Shown here in pieces: positions 23,814 through 32,631 of a DNA stretch of 64,000 nt. The stretch lies in the NCBI RefSeq assembly GCF_042651565.1, contig NZ_JBHSDF010000003.1; one strand, 5' to 3'. The translations under genes and the position numbers were made by a program. Numbering within the stretch: position 1 is the first letter of the stretch; every line of letters begins with the position of its first letter. The notes beneath the pieces were generated by a model. That model did no database searches. It was not told the origin of the DNA and saw only the letters and a program-made list of their open reading frames with translations. This DNA comes from Salinispirillum marinum. Lineage in GTDB: Bacteria > Pseudomonadota > Gammaproteobacteria > Pseudomonadales > Natronospirillaceae.

Positions 23814-24500
23814 CTATGCCCCGCCCACTTGATCATACTGCGGCATGCTCCAGGTTTCTGCCTGTGCCGCTGCCAGCCATTCCTGCATTTCCGGTAACGC
23901 ATACATGGCTGCACTCCACGCCACGAAATCGTCCGATACGGTTAAGCCATAACCCCTTACCCGCCACATAACAGGAGCGTACATAGCATCCACAATGCTG
24001 AACGCGCCGCATAAAAATGCCCCTTCTGCATTATGCTTCGCTTTCGCTGCCGCGAAACGTGCCCACAGCACCGCCAAGCGGTTCAAATCGCGCTGCACAG
24101 ACTCGGTTATGAGGTGAGTGGGTGCTTGCTTCTGGGCGCGGCAGTTCATCGGGAAGGTTTGCCGCAGGGCCATAAAACCGCTGTGCATTTCCGCACTGGC
24201 GCTGCGGGCAAGAGCGCGAAGAGTAACATCGGCTGGCCACAAGGCGCGTTCCGGAAACTGCTCCGCCAGATACTCGGCAATGGCCAGGCTGTCCCAAATG
24301 ACGTGCTCCTGGTCGAGCAACTGATCAAGCAACACGGGAACCTGTGGCAGCAGGTCATGTTGCGCGGCAAACTCTTTTAAGGCGTCGCTGTGCGCAAAGG
24401 GCAGCAGACGCTGGTCGAATTCGATGCCCGCAACGCGCATCAATAACCATGGACGCAAAGACCACGACGAATAATTTTTGTAAGCGATGACCAGTTCCAT
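23814..24500 (-). CDS. Glutathione S-transferase family protein
   Basis: A cytosolic protein of 228 residues from the ATG at 24500. The thioredoxin-like N-terminal domain shows YKNYSSWSLRPWLLMRVAGI, where the SSWS serines are in the glutathione-activating position, and PVLLDQ and the DSLAIAEYLAE motif that binds the glutathione gamma-glutamyl group. A helical C-terminal domain follows. The longer frame to 24632 is rejected because its extra residues are not family-like. It is divergent from the LysR gene at 24601, which probably controls it. Confidence 0.88.
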   Translation of the reverse strand: MELVIAYKNYSSWSLRPWLLMRVAGIEFDQRLLPFAHSDALKEFAAQHDLLPQVPVLLDQLLDQEHVIWDSLAIAEYLAEQFPERALWPADVTLRALARSASAEMHSGFMALRQTFPMNCRAQKQAPTHLITESVQRDLNRLAVLWARFAAAKAKHNAEGAFLCGAFSIVDAMYAPVMWRVRGYGLTVSDDFVAWSAAMYALPEMQEWLAAAQAETWSMPQYDQVGGA

Positions 24501-24600
24501 AAGAGCTTCATTGATGTGGTGGATTCCTGTGCAGAATATTTCCGTGACAAAAACAATAAAAGCGAATAATTTTGCATAAACCATTCGGAATATTGATTGA

Positions 24601-25476
24601 ATGACACCTCGACAAGTCCGTAGCCTGCTCACGGTGGTGGAACTGGGCAGTGTGCAAGCCGCCGCCCGTCATTTGCATCTCGCGCCATCCAGCGTTTCAG
24701 CCCAATTGCGCGAACTGTCGGCGGAACTGGGTGTCACTCTGTTTGAGCCGGTTGGGCGTGGCGTCTTACCCAGTGCGGCAACCCGTGCTTTGATCGAGCC
24801 GTTGCGGCAATGGTTGCAACTGAACGACGATATTCAGCATCAGGCGCAGCACTTAGCGCAACGCACGGGAGGGCCACTGCGCATTTTTGCCCCCAGTTCC
24901 ATGTGCATCTATCGGCTGCCTGCTTATATTCAAGCGTTACAGACCAGCCATCCCGGCATCGAAGTGCTGCTCACGCATGAACCGTTCGACTACGACACGG
25001 CCTTCCAGCGCGGTGAATTGGATGCAGCGGTGCTGGTGGCACAGCAACAGCGTGAGGACCTGTGTTATCAGCACATTGCTGACGAAGAGGTCATTTTCTT
25101 CTGCCATCCAACGCGTTTTCGGCCCGGAACCTGGGCCTTAGCAGAGGTGTTGGCGGAGCCGCTGATAAGCACGGAACAGGGTTGTACCTACCGGGTAACG
25201 GTTGAAGCGCATTGTCGGCAACAGGGGCTGGCCTTGGTGCCGCGGCAAGCGTTTTCAAACGTTGAAGTGGTGCGCCGCTGTGTGCTTACGGACCTCGGCA
25301 TTGGTTTGCTGCCGCGCTGCGTAATTGCCGAAGACTTAGCTAGCCAGCAGTTGTGCGAACTGGATGTGGCGGATACACCGTTTCACTTCTTCTCGGCGCT
25401 GGCGTACCCGAAAGCGCGTACGCCGTCGCCGAATTTGTTGGCGTTGTGGGAAGTGATTGCAGGTTCGGGGGGTTAA
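24601..25476 (+). CDS. LysR-family transcriptional regulator
   Basis: A 291-residue DNA-binding protein with an N-terminal winged helix-turn-helix (VVELGSVQAAARHLHLAPSS, residues 11-30) and a periplasmic-binding-like effector domain (about 90-290). It is divergent from the glutathione transferase gene, with 100 bp between the start codons, which is the standard arrangement for a LysR regulator and its target. The inducer is unknown. Confidence 0.88.
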   Translation: MTPRQVRSLLTVVELGSVQAAARHLHLAPSSVSAQLRELSAELGVTLFEPVGRGVLPSAATRALIEPLRQWLQLNDDIQHQAQHLAQRTGGPLRIFAPSSMCIYRLPAYIQALQTSHPGIEVLLTHEPFDYDTAFQRGELDAAVLVAQQQREDLCYQHIADEEVIFFCHPTRFRPGTWALAEVLAEPLISTEQGCTYRVTVEAHCRQQGLALVPRQAFSNVEVVRRCVLTDLGIGLLPRCVIAEDLASQQLCELDVADTPFHFFSALAYPKARTPSPNLLALWEVIAGSGG

Positions 25477-25496
25477 TAAGCGACGCCAATGCAGGC

Positions 25497-26399
25497 TTAT
25501 AGAGGTTTTTGGCCACCACGGCGTTCGGCACTTTTCACCAGCAACGTTAGGGTGCGATTGATCGGAACATCCATGCCATGTTTTGCAGCCCGGCGCACAA
25601 TTTCACCGTTTAAATAGTCGATTTCGGTGCGCTTGCCTTGCATCAGGTCCTGTGCGGTGGAAGAAAACTGACCGGGCATGGCGACCATGATGCTGCGAAT
25701 GGTCTCGAATACGCTGTCTGGCACCGTGACGCCTTCGGCCTGCGCCACGCTGATTGCCTCGCGGGCGACGTCTTCCATCAGTTGCGGTATGCCATCCTGT
25801 GCCACCATTTCTCCATAGGGCAACCCGGTGATGGCTGACAGAGGATTAATGGCACAGTTAATGACCAATTTGGTCCACAGTGCCCCCATTACATCGTCGG
25901 ACACCTGTGTTTGAATGCCTGCCGCGTTGAGTACCGTGGCGATCTCGGCAGCATGCTGGCCGGAAAGTGCTAAATCCCCCCTTCCTTCATGGCGCACCAC
26001 GCCGACACCGTTCATGCGGCTGGCGACATATACCGCCACGGGCATGACCGGACGGGCCAGAATTTTGGTCAGCGTTGCGGCGTTGGAAATTCCATTTTGT
26101 AGGCTGAGTACGTGGCTATGTGCGCTGAGATGCGGCGCGATCTCTCGTGAGGCCTGCTCGGTATCACCGGATTTCACACACACCAAGACCCAGTCGGCAC
26201 CAGCAACTGCCGCCGGGTCCGTCGTGGCTTCAACCTGCGCCACTATGCGTTGGCCTGCTTTTTCCAGTATTAAGCCCTGTGCCCTAACTGCCTCCACAAA
26301 GGCTGGTCGCCCGATCAGCAACATCTGATGACCGGCCAGCGCTAACATGGCACCGTAATAACAACCGACGGCACCGGCTCCTACGAGGGCGATTTTCAT
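25497..26399 (-). CDS. panE: 2-Dehydropantoate 2-reductase (ketopantoate reductase)
   Basis: An NADPH-dependent enzyme of 300 residues that reduces ketopantoate to pantoate in vitamin B5 synthesis. The N-terminal Rossmann motif ALVGAGAVGCYYGAMLA, the segment LVCVKSGDT, and the C-terminal domain start KLVINCAINPLSAITG with the catalytic Lys are present. Because it stands next to catabolic genes, an alternative 2-oxoacid reductase role in the same superfamily is possible. Its stop lies 20 bp from that of the convergent LysR gene. Confidence 0.82.
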   Translation of the reverse strand: MKIALVGAGAVGCYYGAMLALAGHQMLLIGRPAFVEAVRAQGLILEKAGQRIVAQVEATTDPAAVAGADWVLVCVKSGDTEQASREIAPHLSAHSHVLSLQNGISNAATLTKILARPVMPVAVYVASRMNGVGVVRHEGRGDLALSGQHAAEIATVLNAAGIQTQVSDDVMGALWTKLVINCAINPLSAITGLPYGEMVAQDGIPQLMEDVAREAISVAQAEGVTVPDSVFETIRSIMVAMPGQFSSTAQDLMQGKRTEIDYLNGEIVRRAAKHGMDVPINRTLTLLVKSAERRGGQKPL

Positions 26400-26424
26400 A
26401 ATCTACTCGTCTGCAAAAAACTGT

Positions 26425-27339
26425 TCAGGGTTCAGCATAGCGAAAATGCCGAGTCACTTCCTGCTCAATCAACCGCATCATGGTGTTCTGCATCTGCGTG
26501 GCAGGGCGGCGGGCGCTGGTGGCGAGGAAGAGTTTAATGTGCAGTTCCGGTTCAACAATGGGGTGAATGGTAAAGCAATGCGAAGCCCCAAGGCTGTTGA
26601 CCGCATTACGCGACAACACGGCAGAACCCGCGCCATCCGCCACCAAATCCAGAATAGCCCCAATACTGTCGATCTCTAACACAATGTTCGGTCGCCGTTT
26701 AATGTTCGCCAATTCACTTTCAATAAACCGCCGAATGGCGTTGTGTGGGCTGGGTGTGATCAGTGGCGTGTCGGCCAAGCGGGCTAGGGTGACAGGGTTT
26801 CCGGTCGTTAAGTCGGCTTGCAGCGCGGCCGATTTCACCAAAAAAAGCGCCTGTTCACCCAACGGACTTAAATCAATGTCGGGCAATGGGGTGGGGTTGT
26901 ACAGCAGGGCAATGTCGAGCCGACCGGCAATCACTGCGTCCACCATGGCCGTGGATAAGCCTTCGCTAACCGCTAAGGTGGCCTCTGGCATTATCTCCTT
27001 AAACGCGCGCACCAAGGGCACCGCCATGGTTTTGGATAAGCTGGGTGGCAAGCCCACAGCAATGCGCCCGGTTAACCCGCCGCGCAACATCGACAAGTCT
27101 TCGCGGGCGCGCTCAACTTGATACAGAATGCCACGCCCGTGCTCCAGTAACCGTTGACCGGCGTCCGTCAGCGTGACGCCACGTCCGTTGCGAATCAGCA
27201 GCGGTTGGCGTAATTCCACTTCCAATAATCGTACTTGGCGGCTTAATGCGGGCTGCGCTATATCAAGATCGATGGCGGCCCGAGTGAAGCTGCCTAATTC
27301 GGCAACGCGAACGAAATAATGGATTTGTTTGAGGTCCAT
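26425..27339 (-). CDS. LysR-family regulator, probable regulator of the lig genes
   Basis: A 304-residue LysR protein with the helix-turn-helix VAELGSFTRAAIDLDIAQPALS (split here as residues 12-33) and an effector-binding domain. The sequence type (IHYFVRVAELGSFTRAA) is that of regulators of aromatic catabolism such as NAC/CbbR-like and LigR-like proteins. It is divergent from ligJ across 165 bp, so it is the best candidate activator of the ligJIAB genes. panE lies 25 bp downstream and may be co-transcribed. Confidence 0.82.
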   Translation of the reverse strand: MDLKQIHYFVRVAELGSFTRAAIDLDIAQPALSRQVRLLEVELRQPLLIRNGRGVTLTDAGQRLLEHGRGILYQVERAREDLSMLRGGLTGRIAVGLPPSLSKTMAVPLVRAFKEIMPEATLAVSEGLSTAMVDAVIAGRLDIALLYNPTPLPDIDLSPLGEQALFLVKSAALQADLTTGNPVTLARLADTPLITPSPHNAIRRFIESELANIKRRPNIVLEIDSIGAILDLVADGAGSAVLSRNAVNSLGASHCFTIHPIVEPELHIKLFLATSARRPATQMQNTMMRLIEQEVTRHFRYAEP

Positions 27340-27504
27340 GGGAAGGAACCCATCCTGTGTGTTGTCAAGTATCGCAAACTGTTATAGCTGATAGAGCGAC
27401 ATAACGGTAGCGAAGGTAGTGCGATCGGAGAACAATAATGTCATGTATAACCTTGGATGCGGACGCAAGCGCACGCTTTCCTCATGATAAACAGGAGCTT
27501 TTGC

Positions 27505-28530
27505 ATGATAATCGATTGTCATGGTCACTACACGACCGCCCCACAAGCACTGGAAGATTGGCGTAACGCTCAGGTGGCTGCCTTGGGCAAGCCCGGCTCC
27601 GGTCCTAAGCCGTCTGATTTGAACATCAGCGACGACGAATTGCGTGAGTCTGTGGAAACCAATCAGCTCAAACTGATGAACGAGCGCGGTCTGGACATGA
27701 CGATCTTCTCGCCGCGCGCCAGTTTTATGGCGCACCACATTGGCGATTTTGAAACCAGCTCGACGTGGGCATCCATTTGTAACGAACTGTGCTACCGCGT
27801 ATCGCAGTTATTTCCCGACCGTTTTATCGGCGCTGCCATGTTGCCGCAGTCGCCGGGTGTTGACCCGAAAAGCTGTATCCCAGAAATGGAACGTTGCATC
27901 AACGAGTATGGTTTTGTCGGCATTAACCTGAACCCGGACCCTTCGGGCGGGCATTGGAAAGAACCGCCATTGACCGACCGCCATTGGTACCCGATTTATG
28001 AAAAAATGGTGGAGTTGGACATCCCGGCGATGATTCACGTCAGCACCAGTTGCAACGCCTGTTTCCACACCACAGGCGCGCATTATTTGAATGCCGACAC
28101 CACCGCGTTCATGCAGTTATTGCAAGGTGATTTGTTCAAAGACTTCCCCGAATTGCGTTTCATCATTCCGCACGGCGGCGGCGCAGTGCCTTACCACTGG
28201 GGTCGTTTCCGTGGCTTGGCCGACATGATGAAAAAACCGATGTTGGATCAGCACCTGATGAACAACATCTATTTCGACACCTGCGTGTATCACCAGCCCG
28301 GTATCGACCTGCTGACGGAAGTGATCGACACCAAGAACGTGCTGTTTGCCTCCGAGATGATCGGTGCCGTGCGCGGAATCGACCCGCAAACCGGCCACTA
28401 TTTCGACGACACTAAGCGTTACATCGAAGCCGCTGATTTGACCGACGACCAGCGTTACCAGATCTACGAAGGCAACGCGCGCCGCGTGTTCCCGCGTTTG
28501 GACGCCAAACTGAAGCAACAAGGCCGGTGA
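27505..28530 (+). CDS. ligJ: 4-Oxalomesaconate hydratase
   Basis: An amidohydrolase-superfamily enzyme that hydrates 4-oxalomesaconate to 4-carboxy-4-hydroxy-2-oxoadipate in the protocatechuate 4,5-cleavage pathway. It starts MIIDCHGHYTTAP, giving the paired metal-binding histidines, and continues with IHVSTSCNACFHTTG and the IIPHGGGAVPYHWGRFRG segment that carries further active-site residues. The ATG at 27505 has a good site (ACAGGAG) and gives 341 residues. It begins the ligJ-ligI-ligA-ligB operon. Confidence 0.92.
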   Translation: MIIDCHGHYTTAPQALEDWRNAQVAALGKPGSGPKPSDLNISDDELRESVETNQLKLMNERGLDMTIFSPRASFMAHHIGDFETSSTWASICNELCYRVSQLFPDRFIGAAMLPQSPGVDPKSCIPEMERCINEYGFVGINLNPDPSGGHWKEPPLTDRHWYPIYEKMVELDIPAMIHVSTSCNACFHTTGAHYLNADTTAFMQLLQGDLFKDFPELRFIIPHGGGAVPYHWGRFRGLADMMKKPMLDQHLMNNIYFDTCVYHQPGIDLLTEVIDTKNVLFASEMIGAVRGIDPQTGHYFDDTKRYIEAADLTDDQRYQIYEGNARRVFPRLDAKLKQQGR

Positions 28531-28546
28531 GCGAGGAGACGACATC

Positions 28547-29464
28547 ATGACCTTTGAAGTAACGCCCGGCTGGCTGAATTGGTATGAAGGCCCCGCGAAA
28601 CCTCGATTTAAAGTACCCGAAGGGGCGGTGGATGCACATTGCCACGTGTTTGGTCCCGGCCATCAGTTCCCGTTTGCCCCCGAACGCAAATACACGCCAT
28701 GCGATGCGTCGAAAGACCAACTGTTCGCCCTACGGGACCATCTGGGCTTTGCGCGCAACGTAGTGGTGCAGGCCACCTGTCACGGCGCAGACAACAGCGC
28801 CATGGTCGATGCCTTGCAACATTCCAAAGGCATGGCACGCGGTATCGCCACCGTGAAACGCAGCATCTCAGACGCGGAACTCCATGCGTTGGACGCCGCC
28901 GAGGTGCGCGGCGTACGCTTTAACTTCGTGAAGCGGCTGGTGGACTTCACGCCGAAAGAGGAGTTGATGGAGATTGCCCAACGCATCGCGCCCTTGGGCT
29001 GGCACATCGTCATCTACTTTGAAGCGGTCGACCTGCCAGAGCTTTGGGATTTCTTCACTGCCCTACCGACCACCGTGGTGGTCGATCATATGGGGCGGCC
29101 GGATGTTACGAAGCCGGTGGACGGTGAAGAGTTCCAGCGGTTTGTCCGTTTGATGGACGAGCACGAGAATATTTGGTCGAAAGTAAGCTGCCCCGAGCGC
29201 TTGAGCATCAGTGGACCGAAAGCTTTGAATGGCGAACAGCAGGCATACCAAGACGTGGTGCCGTTCGCTAAGTATTTGGTTGAGCGTTTCCCTGATCGCG
29301 TGTTGTGGGGCACGGACTGGCCGCACCCGAACCTGAAAGACCATATGCCGGACGATGGCTTGCTGGTGGACTTTATTCCCCAGATCGCGCCAACGGTCGA
29401 ATTGCAGCACAAATTATTGGTCGACAACCCCATGCGGTTATATTGGCCGGAAGAGGTGAAGTGA
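28547..29464 (+). CDS. ligI: 2-Pyrone-4,6-dicarboxylate hydrolase
   Basis: Hydrolyses the lactone 2-pyrone-4,6-dicarboxylate to 4-oxalomesaconate, upstream of LigJ. The 305-residue amidohydrolase-superfamily protein has the DAHCHVFGP metal motif, the conserved arginine region VRGVRFNFVKRLVD and the late Asp in VLWGTDWPHPN, typical of the LigI group. Start is 16 bp after ligJ. Its stop overlaps the ligA start in TGATG. Confidence 0.92.
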   Translation: MTFEVTPGWLNWYEGPAKPRFKVPEGAVDAHCHVFGPGHQFPFAPERKYTPCDASKDQLFALRDHLGFARNVVVQATCHGADNSAMVDALQHSKGMARGIATVKRSISDAELHALDAAEVRGVRFNFVKRLVDFTPKEELMEIAQRIAPLGWHIVIYFEAVDLPELWDFFTALPTTVVVDHMGRPDVTKPVDGEEFQRFVRLMDEHENIWSKVSCPERLSISGPKALNGEQQAYQDVVPFAKYLVERFPDRVLWGTDWPHPNLKDHMPDDGLLVDFIPQIAPTVELQHKLLVDNPMRLYWPEEVK

Positions 29465-29871
29465 TGAGTAATGCTAAGAACAGCGCCTATAACGATGCCT
29501 TTAAAGACATACCGGGCACCGTTATTTTTGACGCGACCCAATCGCGCCTCGGCTTCCATCTTAATCAGTTCTGCATGACGCTGATGAAAGACGCTGCGCG
29601 GCAAGAGTTTCGCGCCGACGAGGCGGCGTATCTGAAGAAGTTTCCCATGACCGAAGAGCAACGCCAAGCCGTGCTCGACCGGGACTACAATCGCATGATT
29701 GCCCTCGGCGGTAACATCTACTTTTTGGCGAAGATCGGTGCTACCGATGGTCTGTCGTTTCAGAAACTGGCCTCGACGATGACTGGCGTCAGCGAAGAAG
29801 AATACCGCGCCATGATGGTGGCCGGTGGACGTTCACCCGATGGCAACCGCAGTAAATCGGAGCAGCAATAA
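29464..29871 (+). CDS. ligA: Protocatechuate 4,5-dioxygenase alpha subunit
   Basis: The small helical subunit of the ring-cleaving dioxygenase, 135 residues from ATG 29464. The segments DATQSRLGFHLNQFCMTLMK and YNRMIALGGNIYFLAKIGATD (two pieces, each conserved) and the end MTGVSEEEYRAMMVAGGRSP are diagnostic for the LigA family. It caps the active site of LigB. One-base overlaps with ligI (TGATG) and ligB (TAATG) show tight translational coupling. The longer frame to 29305 is out of phase with real sequence and rejected. Confidence 0.93.
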   Translation: MSNAKNSAYNDAFKDIPGTVIFDATQSRLGFHLNQFCMTLMKDAARQEFRADEAAYLKKFPMTEEQRQAVLDRDYNRMIALGGNIYFLAKIGATDGLSFQKLASTMTGVSEEEYRAMMVAGGRSPDGNRSKSEQQ

Positions 29872-30710
29872 TGGCTAAAATTACCGCCGGGGTAGCTACC
29901 TCACACGTACCGGCCATTGGGGCCGCGCTCGATCTGGGCAAAACCCAGGAAGACTACTGGAAACCCATTTTTGACGGGTATGAGTTTTCGAAAGAGTGGA
30001 TCAAGAACGAAAAACCAGATGTGATTATTCTGGTTTACAACGACCACGCTTCCGCGTTCTCGTTGGACCTAATCCCGACTTTCGCCATTGGCTGTGCCGA
30101 AGAATTCCAACCCGCCGATGAAGGCTGGGGCCCACGTCCCGTGCCAACGGTTAAGGGGCATTCCGAATTGGCGTGGCATATCGCCCAGTCGGCCATTCTG
30201 GACGAGTTCGACATGACCATTGTGAACAACATGGACGTCGATCACGGCCTGACTGTTCCCTTGTCCTTGATGTTTGGTCAGCCCGAAGAATGGCCCTGCA
30301 AGATCATCCCCCTGGCCGTGAACGTAGTGCAATACCCACCACCAACCGGCAACCGGTGCTACAACTTAGGTAAAGCAATCCGCAAAGCAGTGGAATCCTT
30401 CGACGCCGACCTGAACGTGCAGATCTGGGGCACCGGCGGCATGTCGCACCAGTTGCAAGGTCCGCGTGCCGGGTTGATCAACAAAGAATTCGACACCGCC
30501 TTTTTGGATGGCCTAACGAAAGACCCGCAAGGCTTGGCGAAAATGCCGCACATTGATTATGTGCGCGAAGCGGGCTCGGAAGGCATTGAAATGGTCATGT
30601 GGTTGATCATGCGCGGCGCGTTGAATGATGACATCGACGAACGCTATCGCTTCTACCATGTGCCAGCGTCCAACTGCGCGGTGGGACATATTATTTTAGA
30701 AAACAAGTAA
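29871..30710 (+). CDS. ligB: Protocatechuate 4,5-dioxygenase beta (catalytic) subunit
   Basis: An extradiol dioxygenase that opens protocatechuate between carbons 4 and 5, giving 4-carboxy-2-hydroxymuconate-6-semialdehyde. The 279-residue sequence shows the iron ligands His12 (ATSHVPA) and His59 (YNDHAS), the catalytic His193 in GTGGMSHQLQGPRAG and the third ligand Glu near residue 242 (REAGSEGIE). It is the last gene before a strong terminator. The next enzyme, a semialdehyde dehydrogenase (LigC), is not in this operon. Confidence 0.94.
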   Translation: MAKITAGVATSHVPAIGAALDLGKTQEDYWKPIFDGYEFSKEWIKNEKPDVIILVYNDHASAFSLDLIPTFAIGCAEEFQPADEGWGPRPVPTVKGHSELAWHIAQSAILDEFDMTIVNNMDVDHGLTVPLSLMFGQPEEWPCKIIPLAVNVVQYPPPTGNRCYNLGKAIRKAVESFDADLNVQIWGTGGMSHQLQGPRAGLINKEFDTAFLDGLTKDPQGLAKMPHIDYVREAGSEGIEMVMWLIMRGALNDDIDERYRFYHVPASNCAVGHIILENK

Positions 30711-30738
30711 GCGAGAGACATCGCAACTAGGCCAGCAA

Positions 30739-30775
30739 AGCCGACGCTGAAGAAAGTTTCAGTGTCGGCTTTTTT
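30739..30775 (+). terminator. Intrinsic terminator of the lig operon
   Basis: AGCCGACGCTGAA (30739-30751) pairs with TTCAGTGTCGGCT (30758-30770), a 13-bp stem with one G-T pair, followed by TTTTTTGTTGTTTTTT. It separates ligB from the hut region. Confidence 0.92.
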
Positions 30776-30814
30776 GTTGTTTTTTGGCTCGATTTATCCT
30801 CCTGCGTCCCAATA

Positions 30815-30826
30815 ATGTATATACTT
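30815..30826. promoter_or_regulatory. HutC-like operator upstream of hutC
   Basis: AATGTATATACTTT is an imperfect copy of the perfect TTGTATATACAA palindrome found before hutI. It lies about 20 bp before the hutC start, which suggests autorepression by HutC. Confidence 0.55.
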
Positions 30827-30845
30827 TTGGGCAAACACTGACCGC

Positions 30846-31562
30846 ATGAGTAAACCCTTGGCTGCCCCACGCTATCAAGTTATCAAACAATACCTACTCG
30901 ATCGCATTGAGTCCGGCGAATATGCGCCGCACCACCAAATTCCGCCGGAAGAACAATTGGCGAAGCAATTTGACGTCAGCCGGATGACCGCCAACAAAGC
31001 CATTCGAGACTTAGTGCAAGAAGGCCGACTGACTCGCCAAGCGGGTTTGGGTACTTTTGTGACCGACCAAAAAGCCGAGTCGCCATTGTTGGAAGTAACC
31101 AATATTGCAGAAGAAGTGCGCCAACGGCAGCACGTTTACAGCAATCAGGTGTTGGTATGCGAAGCCATTTCGGCAGACGACGAAACGGCATTGCGCTTGA
31201 GTGTTCGCCTTGGCGCAGAGGTATTCCACACCATCTTGCTACATGAAGAGAACGGCGTACCGGTGCAGTTGGAAGAGCGCTACGTCAACCCACGATGGGT
31301 GCCGAATTATTTATCCACCGACTTCTCAAAACACACCCCCAACGAAGTGCTGGTATCCAGTTGCCCCATCACCGACTTAGAACACATCGTCGAAGCCGTA
31401 TTGCCTGATAGGCGTGCCGCCGAATGGCTGGGCATAGCACCGCAAGAGCCCTGCCTTCAAATGACGCGCCGTACGTGGTCGGGCGACCACTTGATCAGTT
31501 ATGCGCGGCTGCTGCATCCAGGTTCACGCTATAAACTGCGCTCTGCCGTGCGGCGAGGGTGA
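30846..31562 (+). CDS. hutC: Histidine-utilisation repressor HutC
   Basis: A GntR/HutC-family repressor of 238 residues that binds DNA until relieved by urocanate. The winged helix-turn-helix is at residues 10-75 (EEQLAKQFDVSRMTANKAIR) and the UTRA ligand domain follows (about 95-235), with ERYVNPRWVPNYL and LLHPGSRYKLR, which are typical of HutC. The TGTATATAC box before it and the perfect palindrome before hutI are its likely operators. It is separated from hutI by about 1.8 kb with four other genes. Confidence 0.9.
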   Translation: MSKPLAAPRYQVIKQYLLDRIESGEYAPHHQIPPEEQLAKQFDVSRMTANKAIRDLVQEGRLTRQAGLGTFVTDQKAESPLLEVTNIAEEVRQRQHVYSNQVLVCEAISADDETALRLSVRLGAEVFHTILLHEENGVPVQLEERYVNPRWVPNYLSTDFSKHTPNEVLVSSCPITDLEHIVEAVLPDRRAAEWLGIAPQEPCLQMTRRTWSGDHLISYARLLHPGSRYKLRSAVRRG

Positions 31563-31567
31563 GACTG

Positions 31568-32182
31568 ATGCGCCCAAGCCAATATACCCAGCTATGTTCT
31601 ATCGCACACCGGATCACCCATGATGCGGGTGACGCGGAAGACGTCGTACAAGAGGCTTTTCTAGCGGCTTTCCTTACTGGCCTTACGGATTTTGAAGCCG
31701 TTGAAACCAGAAACTGGCTGGTCGGCACGGTAAAGAACAAAGCGCGTATGGCACGGCGTGGCACCGTTCGCAGAGAGGGCCGTGAAAGCCAATGGCTGAT
31801 GACACAAGCAGACGCCTTTACCGATGAATACCATGAGCTTGCTGAGCTACTAGAAACTCTGACTCCGCCACTCAAGGCCGTCGCCGCTTTGGCTTTATCC
31901 GGTCACAATCGGCGGGAAATAGCTTACTTATTGAACCTTACCGATGCCGCGCTTCGCCAGCGTATCCTTGCGCTAAAACGCCACATATTGGCAGAAGGCA
32001 TAGCCATGCCTGCCGAATTGCCAGGTCTAGTATTAGGTGTAGCCTACGGCCGCCTCCGTGGCGCTTTGTTGTCTAAACTGTTTCAACGGGGCGGAGTTCT
32101 GGCCAGTCATGATCCTGATGGACATCTTTTTGTTATTAGTGGCTCACAAAAGGGAACTCGGCGGCAACTAGAAGGTGAATAA
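31568..32182 (+). CDS. Sigma-70 family (ECF-like) sigma factor-like protein
   Basis: A protein of about 204 residues from ATG 31568 (the GTG at 31559 would overlap the hutC stop). The region-2 helix ITHDAGDAEDVVQEAFLAAF is clear, followed by a region-4 helix-turn-helix (LSGHNRREIAYLLNLTDAAL). A further tail of about 60 residues follows region 4, which is unusual for a minimal ECF protein. No anti-sigma gene is adjacent. It is tightly linked to hutC, but this does not prove a role in histidine metabolism. Confidence 0.75.
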   Translation: MRPSQYTQLCSIAHRITHDAGDAEDVVQEAFLAAFLTGLTDFEAVETRNWLVGTVKNKARMARRGTVRREGRESQWLMTQADAFTDEYHELAELLETLTPPLKAVAALALSGHNRREIAYLLNLTDAALRQRILALKRHILAEGIAMPAELPGLVLGVAYGRLRGALLSKLFQRGGVLASHDPDGHLFVISGSQKGTRRQLEGE

Positions 32183-32200
32183 ACCATAGAGGAGTAACCT

Positions 32201-32587
32201 ATGAGCTTCAAACCCAAGAGTGCCAGCATCGTTTATTACGTCAGCGATATTCTGCGCACGGAAAAATTCTACAACGAAACCTTTGATCTTGGCCTTGAGC
32301 GTATGGAGGGCGCCGAGCCCTTCTGGCTGCAAGGGCATTTGGAGAGTGGCCTCGACCTGATCTTCTTCGAGATGGAAGGCGTGCGCGGTGATACGCCCGC
32401 CATCGTGTTTGAAGTCGATGACGGCGGAATCGACGACATTGTTGCCGAACTGGCGGCGGCCGGTGTTACCATCGTGACCCCGGTGTCAGAGGCGCCTGGC
32501 GGTTGGAGCGCAGATTTCCTAGACCCGGATGGTTTCGGCCTCGGACTGTGGCAGTCGGGTGAACTGCCGCGTTCGCTGAAGTCCTAA
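32201..32587 (+). CDS. Glyoxalase/VOC superfamily protein
   Basis: A 128-residue protein of the vicinal oxygen chelate fold. The order is typical: ASIVYYVSDILRTEKFYNE at the start, the second half TPAIVFEVDDGGIDDIVAELA and the final DFLDPDGFGLGLWQSGE. Such proteins are metal-dependent lyases, dioxygenases or binding proteins, and the specific reaction cannot be read here. It starts 18 bp after the sigma-like gene with an AGAGGAG site, so both are probably one transcript. Confidence 0.82.
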   Translation: MSFKPKSASIVYYVSDILRTEKFYNETFDLGLERMEGAEPFWLQGHLESGLDLIFFEMEGVRGDTPAIVFEVDDGGIDDIVAELAAAGVTIVTPVSEAPGGWSADFLDPDGFGLGLWQSGELPRSLKS

Positions 32588-32601
32588 ATTTTGTGGGAAC
32601 A

Positions 32602-32631
32602 ACAGGGAACCTATCGAGATAGGTTTCCTGT
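32602..32631. terminator. Inverted repeat between convergent genes
   Basis: ACAGGGAACCTATC (32602-32615) and GATAGGTTTCCTGT (32618-32631) make a 14-bp stem with one G-T pair. No strong T run follows on the plus strand. It lies between the VOC gene and the convergent DUF2867 gene and reaches the latter's stop. Confidence 0.6.

Noticed and set aside
27340..27504. LysR T-N11-A binding motif before ligJ
   Set aside because: Several weak matches exist, none clearly better than chance.
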